This document shows, piece by piece, positions 33,867-43,900 of a stretch of DNA of 64,000 bases (its first letter is position 1; every line of letters begins with the position of its first letter). Both the position numbers and the translations under genes were made by a program. The stretch lies in NCBI GenBank assembly GCA_964501785.1, contig CAZCUD010000003.1:248001-312000 (forward strand), given 5' to 3'. The notes beneath the pieces are model-generated. The model ran no database searches. It worked only from the letters and a program-made list of their open reading frames with translations, and had not been told where the DNA came from. Source of the stretch: DATBSK01 sp964501785. Its GTDB lineage: Bacteria; Actinomycetota; Acidimicrobiia; IMCC26256; PALSA-555.

Positions 33867-35492
33867 ATGATGCTACGGAGCAAGCGGAGGTTGGCGACCC
33901 TCGGGTTGCTGACGCTCCTGATCGTCGTGCTGATGACCGGGACGGCCTGGGCCCAACCAGGCGATCCGGCCGTCAGCGAAGCCGGGAAGGCGGCGACGAC
34001 GACCGACGTGGGGGTGAGCCTCAACCTCCTCTGGATCGTCATCGGTGCGATCTTGGTGATCTTCATGCAAGCCGGCTTCGCGCTGGTCGAGACCGGCTTC
34101 TGCCGAGCGAAGCACGCGGCACACGTCTTCAGCACGAACTTCGCGGTGTTCGGGCTGGGCTTCATCGCGTTCTTCCTCGTCGGGTTCCCGTTCATGTTCA
34201 GCGGGTTCAGCTACCCGGGGTACTTCGGGCTCGACTCGCCCCTCAGCACCGACGCGCTGATCAAGTTCGGTGACTGGACCTTCCTCTGGGGCGGCAGCGG
34301 CTACGGCCTGAGCGGCGCGGGCTACACGGCACCGGTCGCGGCCTTCTTCCTCTACATGGTCGCCTTCATGGACACCACGGCCACGATCCCGACGGGCTCG
34401 ATGGCCGAACGGTGGAAGTGGAAGGCGTTCATCGGCTGGGGGCTGTTCTGCGGGGCGATCTACTACCCGCTGTTCGGTGCCTGGACGTGGGGCGGCGGCT
34501 GGCTCAACCAGCTCGGCAACAACCTCGAGCTCGGGTTCGGCTACGTCGACTTCGCCGGCTCGGGCGTCGTCCACGCGGTGGGTGGCATCGCCGCCCTCGC
34601 GGGTGCGATCGTCCTCGGCCCCCGGATCGGCAAGTACGGGCCCGACGGGAAGCCGCGGGCGCTGGCGGGGCACAACATCCCCATGGCCGGCGTCGGCACG
34701 TTCATCCTGCTGTTCGGGTGGTTCGGGTTCAACGCCGCATCGACGTTCGCGGCGACCGATGTCCGCTTCACGGTGGTGGCGACCAACACCGCCATCGCGG
34801 CGGCGTTCGGTGCGACCATCGCGATGTTCTACGCGATGAAGCGCCTCGGGAAGCCCGACCCCGGCATGATGATGAACGGCATGCTCGCCGGGCTGGTGGC
34901 GATCACGGCGTCGTGTGCGTTCGTGCAGCCGTGGGCCGCGGCGGTCATCGGTGCCCTCGCTGCGATCTTCGTGATCGAGGCGATGCTGTTCATCGAGCGG
35001 AAGGGCGTCGACGACCCGGTCGGTGCCGTCGCCGTGCACGGCGTCAACGGCATCTTCGGCGTGCTGGCGGTCGGCATCTTCGCGGACGGTCGCTACGGCG
35101 GGCTGTGGAACCTCACCGACACGTCGGCGACCGCAGGGCACGGGGTCACCGGGATCCTCTACGGCGACGACGGCAAGCTCTTCGGGAGCGGCTCGTTCGG
35201 TGAGCTCGGCTTCGGTCAGCTGGCCTCCCAGCTGGTCGGCGCGCTCGTGATCATCTTCGTCATGGGTGGGATCGCGTACGCGTTCTTCAAGATCCAGTCG
35301 CGGTTCATGAAGGACAAGACGATCCGCACGCCGGAGGCCGAGGAGATCGCGGGCCTCGACCGGCCGGAGATGGGCGTCCTCGCCTACGACAACCTCCAGA
35401 TCCGCGAGATCGACGTCGTGGGTCTCGACCCGGCCGAGGACAAGGTCCTCGCGACGGGTGGCGAGTCCCCCGACCCGACCATCGGGAGGTAG
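33867..35492 (+). CDS. amtB: Ammonium channel AmtB, first copy
   Basis: The 541-residue precursor begins with a cleavable signal (LGLLTLLIVVLMTGTAWAQ) and has about 11 membrane helices. The twin pore histidines are in SGVVHAVGGIAAL and VAVHGVNGIFGVL; WFGFNAAST is the Amt signature. A long acidic cytosolic tail (about 75 residues, ending near SPDPTIGR) is larger than usual. Start ATG 33867 has GAGAGG five bases upstream; the ATGs at 33855 and 33870 are alternatives. A strong hairpin and a GlnR box separate it from amtB2, so it is probably transcribed alone. Confidence 0.93.
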   Translation: MMLRSKRRLATLGLLTLLIVVLMTGTAWAQPGDPAVSEAGKAATTTDVGVSLNLLWIVIGAILVIFMQAGFALVETGFCRAKHAAHVFSTNFAVFGLGFIAFFLVGFPFMFSGFSYPGYFGLDSPLSTDALIKFGDWTFLWGGSGYGLSGAGYTAPVAAFFLYMVAFMDTTATIPTGSMAERWKWKAFIGWGLFCGAIYYPLFGAWTWGGGWLNQLGNNLELGFGYVDFAGSGVVHAVGGIAALAGAIVLGPRIGKYGPDGKPRALAGHNIPMAGVGTFILLFGWFGFNAASTFAATDVRFTVVATNTAIAAAFGATIAMFYAMKRLGKPDPGMMMNGMLAGLVAITASCAFVQPWAAAVIGALAAIFVIEAMLFIERKGVDDPVGAVAVHGVNGIFGVLAVGIFADGRYGGLWNLTDTSATAGHGVTGILYGDDGKLFGSGSFGELGFGQLASQLVGALVIIFVMGGIAYAFFKIQSRFMKDKTIRTPEAEEIAGLDRPEMGVLAYDNLQIREIDVVGLDPAEDKVLATGGESPDPTIGR

Positions 35493-35520
35493 CGGCAGGG
35501 AAGCACTCCCGAGTGCCGAC

Positions 35521-35554
35521 GGACCGGCGGGCACAGCGTGGTGCCCGCCGGTCC
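35521..35554 (+). terminator. Strong hairpin after amtB1
   Basis: GGACCGGCGGGCAC and GTGCCCGCCGGTCC form a perfect 14-bp stem around a six-base loop, 28 bases past the amtB1 stop. There is no U-tract, but the stem is very stable. Confidence 0.7.
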
Positions 35555-35570
35555 CGGCGCGCCCGGTCTC

Positions 35571-35608
35571 GTAACACGCACGAAACACTCCCGCGACTGG
35601 TGAGAAAC
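35571..35608 (+). promoter_or_regulatory. Complete GlnR operator before amtB2-glnK-glnD
   Basis: GTAAC-N6-GAAAC-N6-GCGAC-N6-GAAAC reproduces the full four-part GlnR operator (GTnAC-N6-GAAAC twice) with one mismatch and exact 11-bp spacing. It lies 74 bases before the amtB2 GTG. Confidence 0.8.
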
Positions 35609-35681
35609 CTCGCCCAGCGAGTCTGTCCCGGATCTGAACGAGAGCCGACCTCGATGTGGTCGGCCCGACGGAGGGGACAGC

Positions 35682-36938
35682 GTGGAGATCAACAGCGGCG
35701 ACACCGCATGGGTGCTCGTGTCGGCAGCCCTGGTCATGTTCATGACGCCGGGTCTGGCGCTCTTCTACGGCGGGATGGTCCGCACGAAGAACGTGCTCGC
35801 CATGCTCATGCAGAACTTCGTGTGCCTCGGGATCGTGAGCATCCTCTGGGCGGCAGCCCTGTACTCGCTCGCCTTCTCGGGCACCGGTGACTTCCTGGGG
35901 AACCTCGATCTGGCCTGGCTGAGCGGAGCGGCGACCACGTCGCCGACGGCCATCGCCCTGTCGGTGCCCCCGTTCGCGTTCATGGCCTTCCAGCTGATGT
36001 TCGCGATCATCACGCCGGCACTCATCAGCGGCGCGATCGCGGACCGCATGCGCTTCTCGGCGTGGATGTGGTTCGTGCCGCTGTGGGTCGTGCTCGTGTA
36101 CACGCCGGTGGCCCACTGGGTGTTCTCGCCCGAGGGCTGGCTCTTCAAGCGGGGCGCCCTCGACTTCGCGGGCGGCACGGTCGTGCACATCAACGCGGGC
36201 ATCGCGGCCCTGATCGCGGTGCTGATCCTCGGGAAGCGGCGCGGCTGGCCGAAGCACCCGATGGTCCCGCACAACCTGCCGCTCACCCTCATCGGTGCCG
36301 GCATCCTGTGGCTCGGCTGGTTCGGCTTCAACGCGGGCTCCGCGCTCGCGGGCAACGAGCTGGCCGCGACGGCGCTGGTCAACACCCAGCTCGCGGCCGG
36401 TGCCGCGATGCTCAGCTGGCTCCTCGTCGAGCGGCTGCGCACCGGTCACGCCACGACGCTCGGCGCGGCGTCGGGCCTCGTCGCCGGGTTGGTGGCGATC
36501 ACGCCCTGCGCCGGCTTCGTCGGCGGCATGTCGCCGATCTACATCGGGCTCATCGCTGGTGCGCTCTGTGCGTACGCGGTGAGCTTGAAGTTCAAGCTCG
36601 GGTACGACGACTCGCTCGACGTGGTGGGCGTCCACCTCGTCGGTGGCCTCGTCGGCTCGCTGCTCGTCGGTGTGTTCGCCGACGCGGCGGTCAACTCGGG
36701 CGTGGCGGCCGCGCCGGGGGGCGGTGGTCTCATCGAGACCGGCAGCTTCGACCTCCTGCTCGAGCAGGTCATCGCGGTCGCGGCGACGCTGGCATGGTCG
36801 GCCGTGATCACCGGCATCATCATGGTGGTGCTGAAGGTCGTGCTGCCCAAGGGCATCCGCGCCTCCGAGGAGGAAGAGGAGACCGGGCTCGACCAGAGCT
36901 ACCACAGCGAGACCGGCTACTCGCTGGACCGGGTCTGA
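35682..36938 (+). CDS. amtB: Ammonium channel AmtB, second copy
   Basis: The 418-residue channel has no cleavable signal; the mature N-terminus INSGDTAWVLVSAALVMFMT is the usual first helix of actinobacterial AmtB. FYGGMVRTKNVL, the pore histidines in GGTVVHINAGIAAL and DVVGVHLVGGLVG, and LGWFGFNAGSALAGN are conserved. It is only distantly related to the first copy. It opens the classical actinobacterial operon amtB-glnK-glnD and its C-terminal tail is short, as expected for PII-gated channels. Confidence 0.95.
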   Translation: MEINSGDTAWVLVSAALVMFMTPGLALFYGGMVRTKNVLAMLMQNFVCLGIVSILWAAALYSLAFSGTGDFLGNLDLAWLSGAATTSPTAIALSVPPFAFMAFQLMFAIITPALISGAIADRMRFSAWMWFVPLWVVLVYTPVAHWVFSPEGWLFKRGALDFAGGTVVHINAGIAALIAVLILGKRRGWPKHPMVPHNLPLTLIGAGILWLGWFGFNAGSALAGNELAATALVNTQLAAGAAMLSWLLVERLRTGHATTLGAASGLVAGLVAITPCAGFVGGMSPIYIGLIAGALCAYAVSLKFKLGYDDSLDVVGVHLVGGLVGSLLVGVFADAAVNSGVAAAPGGGGLIETGSFDLLLEQVIAVAATLAWSAVITGIIMVVLKVVLPKGIRASEEEEETGLDQSYHSETGYSLDRV

Positions 36939-36966
36939 CCACGAGATCGAGAGGAACGAGACTCAC

Positions 36967-37305
36967 ATGAAGCTCATCGTCGGCATCATCAAGCCGTTCA
37001 AGCTCGATGACGTGAAGGACTCCATGAAGGAGCTCGGTGTGCACGGACTCACCGTCTCCGATGTGCAGGGGTTCGGCCGTCAGCGGGGTCACACCGAGGT
37101 CTACCGTGGAGCCGAGTACGAGATCGACTTCGTGCCCAAGGTGCGCGTCGAGATCCTCGTCGACGACGGCGACGTCGATCGCGTGACGTCCAAGCTCGTC
37201 GAGACCGCGCAGACCGGCAAGATCGGTGACGGGAAGGTGTGGGTGGTCCCGGTGGAGAACGTCATCCGGATCCGCACTGGCGAAGCAGGGCCAGACGCCC
37301 TCTGA
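36967..37305 (+). CDS. glnK: Nitrogen regulatory protein PII (GlnK)
   Basis: The 112-residue trimeric PII protein senses ATP/ADP and 2-oxoglutarate and gates AmtB. The beginning KLIVGIIKPFKLDDVKDSM and the T-loop HTEVYRGAEYEIDFVPK are standard; the Tyr in AEYEID is the residue modified by adenylylation or uridylylation. The C-terminal GDGKVWVVPVENVIRIRTGE is the nucleotide clamp. It lies 28 bases after amtB2; the glnD frame overlaps its end. Confidence 0.97.
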   Translation: MKLIVGIIKPFKLDDVKDSMKELGVHGLTVSDVQGFGRQRGHTEVYRGAEYEIDFVPKVRVEILVDDGDVDRVTSKLVETAQTGKIGDGKVWVVPVENVIRIRTGEAGPDAL

Positions 37306-39721
37306 CGACGCCGCAACCGCGGCGGAGCGCCTCCGAGCCGCGCGGGCCCGGGTCGATCGCGACCCGGGCCTGCGAGGCGTCGGGTACGGGCGGGCGCTCT
37401 CCCACGCGCTCGACGCGGCGATCCGCGAGGTCGCCGAGCACCTCGATCTGGCCGGGCGCTTCTCCGTGGTCGCGCTCGGGTCGTACGCCCGGCGCGAGCT
37501 GTGTCCCGGGTCCGACGTCGACGTCATGCTCCTGCACGACGGCAAGGCGAAGCGCGAGACCGTCGCGGCGGCGGCCGACGAGCTCTGGTACCCGCTCTGG
37601 GACGCAGGGTTCGTGCTCGGCCACGCGGTGCGCACGCCGAAGGAGGCGCTGGCACTCGCCGGCGACGAGATCGACGCGCTGACCGGGCTCATCGAGCTGC
37701 GACCGGTCGCCGGGCTCGACTCGTTCGCCAAGGAGACGCTCGATCGGGCTCGCCGCCTCGCCCAGAAGCGCCGAGGGCGTGTCGTCGAGGAGCTCGGCGC
37801 CGCGGCCGAGCGGCGCGCCGAGCGGCCCGGCCCGATCGCCGAGATGCTCGAGCCGAACCTCAAGGACGGCGCAGGAGGGCTGCGTGACCTCCAGGCCCTC
37901 GAATGGGTCGGCCTCGCCACGGGCACCACCGCGTCGCTCGACCCGGGCGCGGGGGTCGCCGTGCTCGTCGCGAACGGGTTCCTCCAACCGGCCGACCCAC
38001 CGCTCCTGGACGAGGCGCGGCTGCGCCTGCTCGAGGCGCGGGTCGCGCTGCACAAGACCACCGGGAGTCGCGGCGACGTCCTGCTCCTCCAGGAGCAGGA
38101 CGCGGTGGCTGCTGCTCTGGGCGCGGTCGATGCGGACGCGCTCCTGGGCGACCTCGCCCGCGCCGCGCGCGCGGTGCAGTGGATCACGAGCGACGTCTGG
38201 CGACGCCAGCGAGACGCGCGGCGTGGTCCGCTCGGCCGGCGCGCGGCTCGCGACCGCACGGTGGGCGACGGCGTGGTCGTACGCGACGCCGTCGTGACGC
38301 TGACGGCCGACGCGGCGATCGACGCGCGCACTGCCCTGCGCGCCGCCAACGCGGCCGCGGACGCCGAGCTGCCGATCGCGCGGACGTCGCTCGAGCGCCT
38401 CCGCGATCTCCCGCCGGCCCAGTGGGACGACGACCTGCGCGACGCGTTCGTGCAGCTGTTGCGGGCCGGGCGTCGCGCGGTGCCCGTCTGTGAGTCGCTC
38501 GACCAGGTCGGCGTGCTGACCGCGCTGCTCCCGGAGTGGAGCCACGTGCAAGGGAAGCCGCAGCGGAACGCCTACCACCGGTTCACCGTCGACCGACACC
38601 TGCTGGAGTGCGTGGCCGAGTGCGTCGAGGTGCTCGAGAGCGAGAGCTTCGAAGGCGAGGTCGCCCGCCGGGCCCGCGCCGACCTCGTACTGCTCGGTGC
38701 CCTGCTCCACGACATCGGCAAGGGGCTGCCGGGCGACCACTCCGAGACCGGGGCCGAGACGGCCCGCGCGGTCGGGCAGCGCATCGGGCTCGACGAGCAC
38801 GGCGTGGAGGTCCTCGTCTGGCTCGTGCGCGAGCACCTGTTGCTCGCAGAGACCGCGACGCGCCGCGACCTGAGCGACGAGTCGACGATCGTGAGGTTCG
38901 GGCGCGCGGTGCGCGACACCGAGCGCCTCGACGCGCTCTACGCGCTCACGATCGCCGACTCGCGTGCCACCGGCCCCGCGGCGTGGAGCACGAGCAAGGC
39001 GCAGCTGCTACGTCAGCTGTTCGTGGAGACCGACACGCTGCTCGAACGGGGAGTGGTCGGACGCGACCATGCGGCGGAGCGCAGCGCCATCATCGATCGT
39101 CATCGCGACCTGCTCGCCGGCGGCGGCCTCGCGCTCGCGTGGTCGGACCGTGACGACGGAATGGTCGAGTGCGCGGTCGCGGCGCCCGACCGTCCCGGTC
39201 TGCTCGCGACCGTGGCCGGCGTGCTCGCGCTCCACGGCTTCGACATCCGCGGTGCGTCGGTCTACGGCACTCCCGAGGGCATGGCGCTCGAGGTGTATCG
39301 CGGCGTCGACACGTTCGGCCGCCTCGACGCCGAGGGTCAAGGACGGGTGCGCGACGACCTCGCCGCGGCACTCGGTGGTGCGCTCGACCTGCGCGAGCGG
39401 CTGGCCGAGCGGCTCCAGCGGTACCGCCGGGCCGGCCGCAGCGGCGCGGTGCAGGTGGCCTTCGACGTCGAGGCATCGCCGGCCGCGACGGTCGTCGAGG
39501 TGGAAGCGCCCGACGAGGTCGGGCTGCTCGCGCGGGTGGCCGCGGTGTTCACCGACCTCGGCTTCGACGTGACCGCGGCCCTCGTGTCCACGCTCGGCGA
39601 CCGGGTCGTCGACGCCTTCTACGTCCGCGATGCCCAAGGCGCCAAGCCGACGGATCCGCTCACCCTCGACCGCCTCCGCGCCACCCTCGTCGCCCGGCTG
39701 GCCGCGGAGTCGCTCGTCTGA
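37226..39721 (+). CDS. glnD: PII nucleotidyltransferase/deadenylylase GlnD
   Basis: GlnD modifies and unmodifies PII in response to glutamine. The protein shows an N-terminal nucleotidyltransferase (VALGSYARRELCPGSDVDV, with GS and DxD), a central linker domain (EPNLKDGAGGLRDL), an intact HD domain (GALLHDIGKGLPGDHSETG) and two ACT domains (APDRPGLLATVAGVLALHG and EVGLLARVAAVFTDLG). The frame opens at an ATG inside glnK. Recognisable sequence begins around ATAAERLRAARARV, and the only other candidate start nearby is a CTG at 37277, so the real start is unclear. It ends the amtB-glnK-glnD operon. Confidence 0.92.
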   Translation: MTGRCGWSRWRTSSGSALAKQGQTPSDDAATAAERLRAARARVDRDPGLRGVGYGRALSHALDAAIREVAEHLDLAGRFSVVALGSYARRELCPGSDVDVMLLHDGKAKRETVAAAADELWYPLWDAGFVLGHAVRTPKEALALAGDEIDALTGLIELRPVAGLDSFAKETLDRARRLAQKRRGRVVEELGAAAERRAERPGPIAEMLEPNLKDGAGGLRDLQALEWVGLATGTTASLDPGAGVAVLVANGFLQPADPPLLDEARLRLLEARVALHKTTGSRGDVLLLQEQDAVAAALGAVDADALLGDLARAARAVQWITSDVWRRQRDARRGPLGRRAARDRTVGDGVVVRDAVVTLTADAAIDARTALRAANAAADAELPIARTSLERLRDLPPAQWDDDLRDAFVQLLRAGRRAVPVCESLDQVGVLTALLPEWSHVQGKPQRNAYHRFTVDRHLLECVAECVEVLESESFEGEVARRARADLVLLGALLHDIGKGLPGDHSETGAETARAVGQRIGLDEHGVEVLVWLVREHLLLAETATRRDLSDESTIVRFGRAVRDTERLDALYALTIADSRATGPAAWSTSKAQLLRQLFVETDTLLERGVVGRDHAAERSAIIDRHRDLLAGGGLALAWSDRDDGMVECAVAAPDRPGLLATVAGVLALHGFDIRGASVYGTPEGMALEVYRGVDTFGRLDAEGQGRVRDDLAAALGGALDLRERLAERLQRYRRAGRSGAVQVAFDVEASPAATVVEVEAPDEVGLLARVAAVFTDLGFDVTAALVSTLGDRVVDAFYVRDAQGAKPTDPLTLDRLRATLVARLAAESLV

Positions 39722-39790
39722 TCGCCGACCCGGCTAGCGTCTCGCCATCGTCGGGTAGGGGGCCGGACACCTCGGGCGGAGGACAGCACC

Positions 39791-40825
39791 ATGGGTCGGA
39801 TTCGTCGGGTCGCGTCGGTCGCGACCATCACCGCCGCGCTCGCGGTCACCGGGTTCGCGGCGGTGCCCGCCGCTCGTGCAGGCCTCGAGGCCGAGCCGAC
39901 CGCGCCTCCGGCCGCGTACGTCAGCGAGATCGCGGCGCCTCCCTTCCTGTGCGTGCTCTCGAGCCTCGACCTCGCCACCGGCGACACCGCGCCGCTCGGT
40001 GCCGCGCCGTCCGCAGAAGCATGCGTCATCGACCTCGCGGTGGCACCCGACGGCTCGATCTGGGGTGTCGGCCCCATCCCGACCGACGGAACCCCGGAAG
40101 TCCCGTATCTCACGCACTTCGACCAGACCACTGGTGAGGTGCTCTCGAGCGGTCCGTTCACCGGCGCGTTCGACGAGGTCTTGGGCATCTACGGCGGCAT
40201 CGCGTTCGACGGTGCCGGCACGCTCTACGCCCAGCTCGTGACCGACGAGCCCGGGTGCGACGACAACTTCGTCTGCCTGTACACGGTCGACCCGGCGACC
40301 GGCGCGTCGACGCTGGTGGGTGCGCCCGGAGACGACTACGCGCGGACCTCGCTCATCTTCCTCGCCGCCGACTGCGGCACCGCGATGGACACGACCGAAC
40401 CGACCATCTTCGAGGATCTGTCGACCGAGTCGGGCTGGGACGACCCCGCCGTGACCGGGCACGACGACGCGGACTCGCTCGCAAGGTACGACCGAACGAC
40501 CGCGGCGCTCAGCGAGGTCGCGCACTTCGCCGATCCCGATACGTTCACGGTCGGGCTCGACTACGCGCGTGCCGACGGGACGCTCTATGCCTTGACGGCA
40601 CCGCGGACGATCCCCGGTGAGGCGGGCGAGCCCATCGCACAGCCGTCCGGTGACGTCGGCGTCTCGGCGATCCTCGTGTCGCTGTACACGGTCGACCCCG
40701 CCACGGCCGCGGTCACCCTGGTTGCCCCGCTCGACCCCGAGGCCAACGTCGTCGGCCTCGGCATCGCCGGCACCTGCCCGGTCCCGCCCGCCCCGATCGT
40801 GCTGGAGCCCACCTTCACCGGCTGA
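39791..40825 (+). CDS. Secreted beta-propeller-like protein ending in FTG
   Basis: The 344-residue precursor has a signal peptide (IRRVASVATITAALAVTGFA, cleavage near AARAG). The mature part is made of short repeating units of the type LDLATGDTAPLG, VAPDGSIWGVGPI and YTVDPATGASTLVG, which resemble the blades of a beta-propeller of the DUF4394 or phytase-like kind; several paired cysteines are present. The chain ends PIVLEPTFTG. A diverged paralogue lies on the minus strand at 55399-56367 with the same ending. Function unknown; there is no anchoring helix, so the tail may be a secretion or surface signal. Confidence 0.7.
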   Translation: MGRIRRVASVATITAALAVTGFAAVPAARAGLEAEPTAPPAAYVSEIAAPPFLCVLSSLDLATGDTAPLGAAPSAEACVIDLAVAPDGSIWGVGPIPTDGTPEVPYLTHFDQTTGEVLSSGPFTGAFDEVLGIYGGIAFDGAGTLYAQLVTDEPGCDDNFVCLYTVDPATGASTLVGAPGDDYARTSLIFLAADCGTAMDTTEPTIFEDLSTESGWDDPAVTGHDDADSLARYDRTTAALSEVAHFADPDTFTVGLDYARADGTLYALTAPRTIPGEAGEPIAQPSGDVGVSAILVSLYTVDPATAAVTLVAPLDPEANVVGLGIAGTCPVPPAPIVLEPTFTG

Positions 40826-40836
40826 GCCCTTGCTCT

Positions 40837-40880
40837 GGATGCGTAGGTCACCTTCGTAGGGAGGGTCGAGCTACGCATCC
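40837..40880. terminator. Palindromic intergenic element, beta family copy 2
   Basis: GGATGCGTAG pairs perfectly with CTACGCATCC; the loop contains GTCACCTTCG and GGGTCGAG. It starts 12 bases after the preceding stop. Confidence 0.65.
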
Positions 40881-40928
40881 AAGGCGCAGGCTGGCCCTGG
40901 CGAGGGGTTGAAACGCTTCGGGGTGCCG

Positions 40929-40934
40929 TAGCGT
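40929..40934 (+). promoter_or_regulatory. -10 box for the subtilase gene
   Basis: TAGCGT ends nine bases before the ATG at 40944. Confidence 0.45.
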
Positions 40935-40943
40935 TGGACAGGC

Positions 40944-43900
40944 ATGAGCCGGGTCCTTCGGTTCGTCCTGGTGGGCCTTGCCGTGGCCGCACTGGTGACG
41001 GCCGGCGTCGTCGTCGTGGTCTCCGAGACCGGGGACGAGCGCGCCTCCGAACAAGAGGCGGCCGAGCCGACGGCCGAGCCCGGACCGGTGCCCGGAGTCG
41101 TCGAGCCTCCCGACGCCGGCGACGCTCCGATCGACGAGGACGATCTCTCGATCGAGTCGATCATCGAGCGCAAGCAGGCTTCGGCCGAGGCCCGGATGTC
41201 GACGATCCTCTACGAGGTCGCGCAGGAAGGACGCGGACGAATCACGCCTGACGAGGCGGCGCGGATCACGCGCTTGCCGGCGACGGGCACCGGCAGCCTG
41301 ACCCTCTACGACGGACGTGTGGTGGTCGAGGCCGACATGACCGATGTCGGCCTTGCGACGCTCGCCGCGCTCCAGACCGAGGGTGCCGAGATCCTCAACG
41401 TCAACGAGCGGTACGCGATCGTCACCGCGGCCGTCGCGGCCAGCGACCTCGAGCCGGTCGCGAAGGTCGCGGGCGTGAAGGTGCTGCGCGAGGTCCTCGG
41501 ACCGATCGTCGGCGGACGCGACACCAGACGCGCGGCGCAGGAGGACGTGGAAGATCTTGGCTCGCCCGACGACGTCGGCGTGCTCGCCTGCCCCGGCAAC
41601 ACCGTCAGCGAGGGCGATGCCCAGCTCAACGCCGACGACGCACGCAGCGCCTACCCGATCGACGGCACGGGCACGAAGGTTGCCGTCATCTCCGACACGT
41701 ACAACGTGCTGACCGCATCACCGAACGAGGACGACGACATCGCGAGCGGTGACCTTCCAGGGGCGGCCAACCCGTGTGGGTACACGACGCCGGTCCAGGA
41801 GCTCACGGAGGACTGCCTCGGCACCGGCTTTCCGTGCAACGACGAGGGTCGCGCGCTCGCACAGATCGTGCACGACCTCGCGCCGGGCGCGGAGCTCGCG
41901 TTCGCCTCTGCGTGGCCGAGCGAGTCGGCGTTCGCGAGCCGGATCGATGAGCTCGCGGGACCGACGGTGAACGCCGACGTGATCGCCGACGACATCAGCT
42001 ACCTCGCGGAGCCGTTCTTCCAGGACGGGCCCGTCGCGAACGCAGTGGCCGACGCGAAGGCTGCAGGCGTCACCTACTTCAGCTCGGCCGGCAACTCGAA
42101 CGTGATCGATGCTGGCAACGGCAAGGAGATGGGCAGCTACGAGGCCCCGGCCTTCCGGGAGATGACATGTCCCTCCGCGCTTGGGCTGTCCGGCTACGTC
42201 TGTCACAACTTCAGTCCGAGCGGCTCGGACGCCACGCTTGACTTCACGGTTGCCTCCGGTGGTGGGTTCCGACTCAATGCGCAATGGAGTCAACCGAGGG
42301 GCGACGTCGATGACGACTTCGCCGTGTTCCTGTACAGCTCGTCGAACGCCTTCATCACAGGTGCAGACGCGACGAACACAACCGTTCCGTTTGAGTTCCT
42401 TCCGTATGTGAACACGTTCGGGACCGCGCGCGACGTGCGACTTGTATTCGCGCGTTGGGAGGCCGCGAGTGACGGCGGTACGCCGCGCTTCAAGTGGATC
42501 ATGCACAACAGCTCAGGCCTCTCAGGCTTCAGTCCGAATGCAGGCAACGCATTGAACATCTTCGGGCCGACCGTCTTCGGGCACAACGGGTCGGACGCCG
42601 CCATCAGCACCGCCGCAGTGCCGTACGACAACGCGAACATCACCGAGAGCTTCTCGTCGCGCGGTCCGGTGACCCACGAGTGGGAGCCGGTGCCGAGCGT
42701 CACTCCGATGGCGACGACGACGATCCCCGCGCCCGACCTCGCCGCGACGGATGGTGGGCAGAACACGTTCTTCGGGAGCGTCATCGGCCAGTTCCACCGC
42801 TTCTACGGCACCTCGGCGTCGGTCGCGCATGCGGCGGGCGTGGCCGCGCTGCTCCTCCAGGCCGACCCGAGCCTCGATCCCGACGGCGTGCTCGCCACGC
42901 TCCAGGCGACGGCGGCGCCGGTGCCGTCGGGCGGCGGAGTGAACGCGGTCGGTGCCGGGCTCGTGGACGCCTACGCGGCGGTCACCAGCCGCACCGGGTC
43001 GGTGACGATCACCGTCGACGCCGATCCCGACGGGCCCCAAGACTTCGGGTTCGCGAGCAACGCGTTGGGCGCCGAGCTGTTCGCGCTCGACGACGACGCC
43101 GAGGGCACGCTGCCCAACACCCAGACCTTCGACCTCCTGGCCGGCACCGAGTACACGTTCACGCAGTCGGTGCCCGACGGCTGGGACCTGACCGGGCTCA
43201 CCTGCGACGCCGGCAGCACCGACCTCGGCACCGCCACCGCCACGATCACGCTGGCGCCCCAGGAGGCGGTCAGCTGCACCTACACCAACACCCAGCGCGG
43301 CTCGATCACGATCGAGCAGTCGACCCTGCCCGACGACCTCCAGGCCTTCGGGTTCACGAGCACCGAGCTCGGCCCGTTCTCGCTCGACGGCCACCCCGAC
43401 CCGGGCGGCGCGAGCGAGGCGGTCTTCGACGACCTCGAGCCCGGCACGTACACGGTGTCGCAGGACCCGGTCGCGGGGTACCCGCTCCAGTCGATCACCT
43501 GCGACACCGCGGAGAACGAGACCGAGCCGTCCGTGGCGGTCACGGTCGAGCCTGGCGAAGCCGTGACGTGCTCGTTCACCAACCATCGCGCAGCAGATCC
43601 CGGCACGATCCAGGTCATCCAGGACTCGATCGACGACCACGACACCAACTTCGCGTTCACGAGCGATGTCGTCGGATCCGAGTCGTTCGAGCTCGACGAC
43701 GACGTCGACGGCACCCTGCCCGACGCGATCGTGCTGACGCCGGGTGAAGACGGGACGTTCACGGTCACCCAGAGCGCGCCGCCGCCTGGCTGGCAGCTCA
43801 CCGGCCTCGAGTGCACCAACGGCGCGACGGTCGACCTCGAGACGGCGACCGCCACGATCACGTTGCCGACCACCGAGGTGCCCACCGAAGGCGTCACCTG

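Noticed and set aside
33873..36905. A 1010-codon open frame on the minus strand opposite the two amtB genes
   Set aside because: Its product is a low-complexity Arg/Asp/Glu/His string with no domain, and both amtB genes on the plus strand are fully convincing. Very high GC makes long antisense frames common here.
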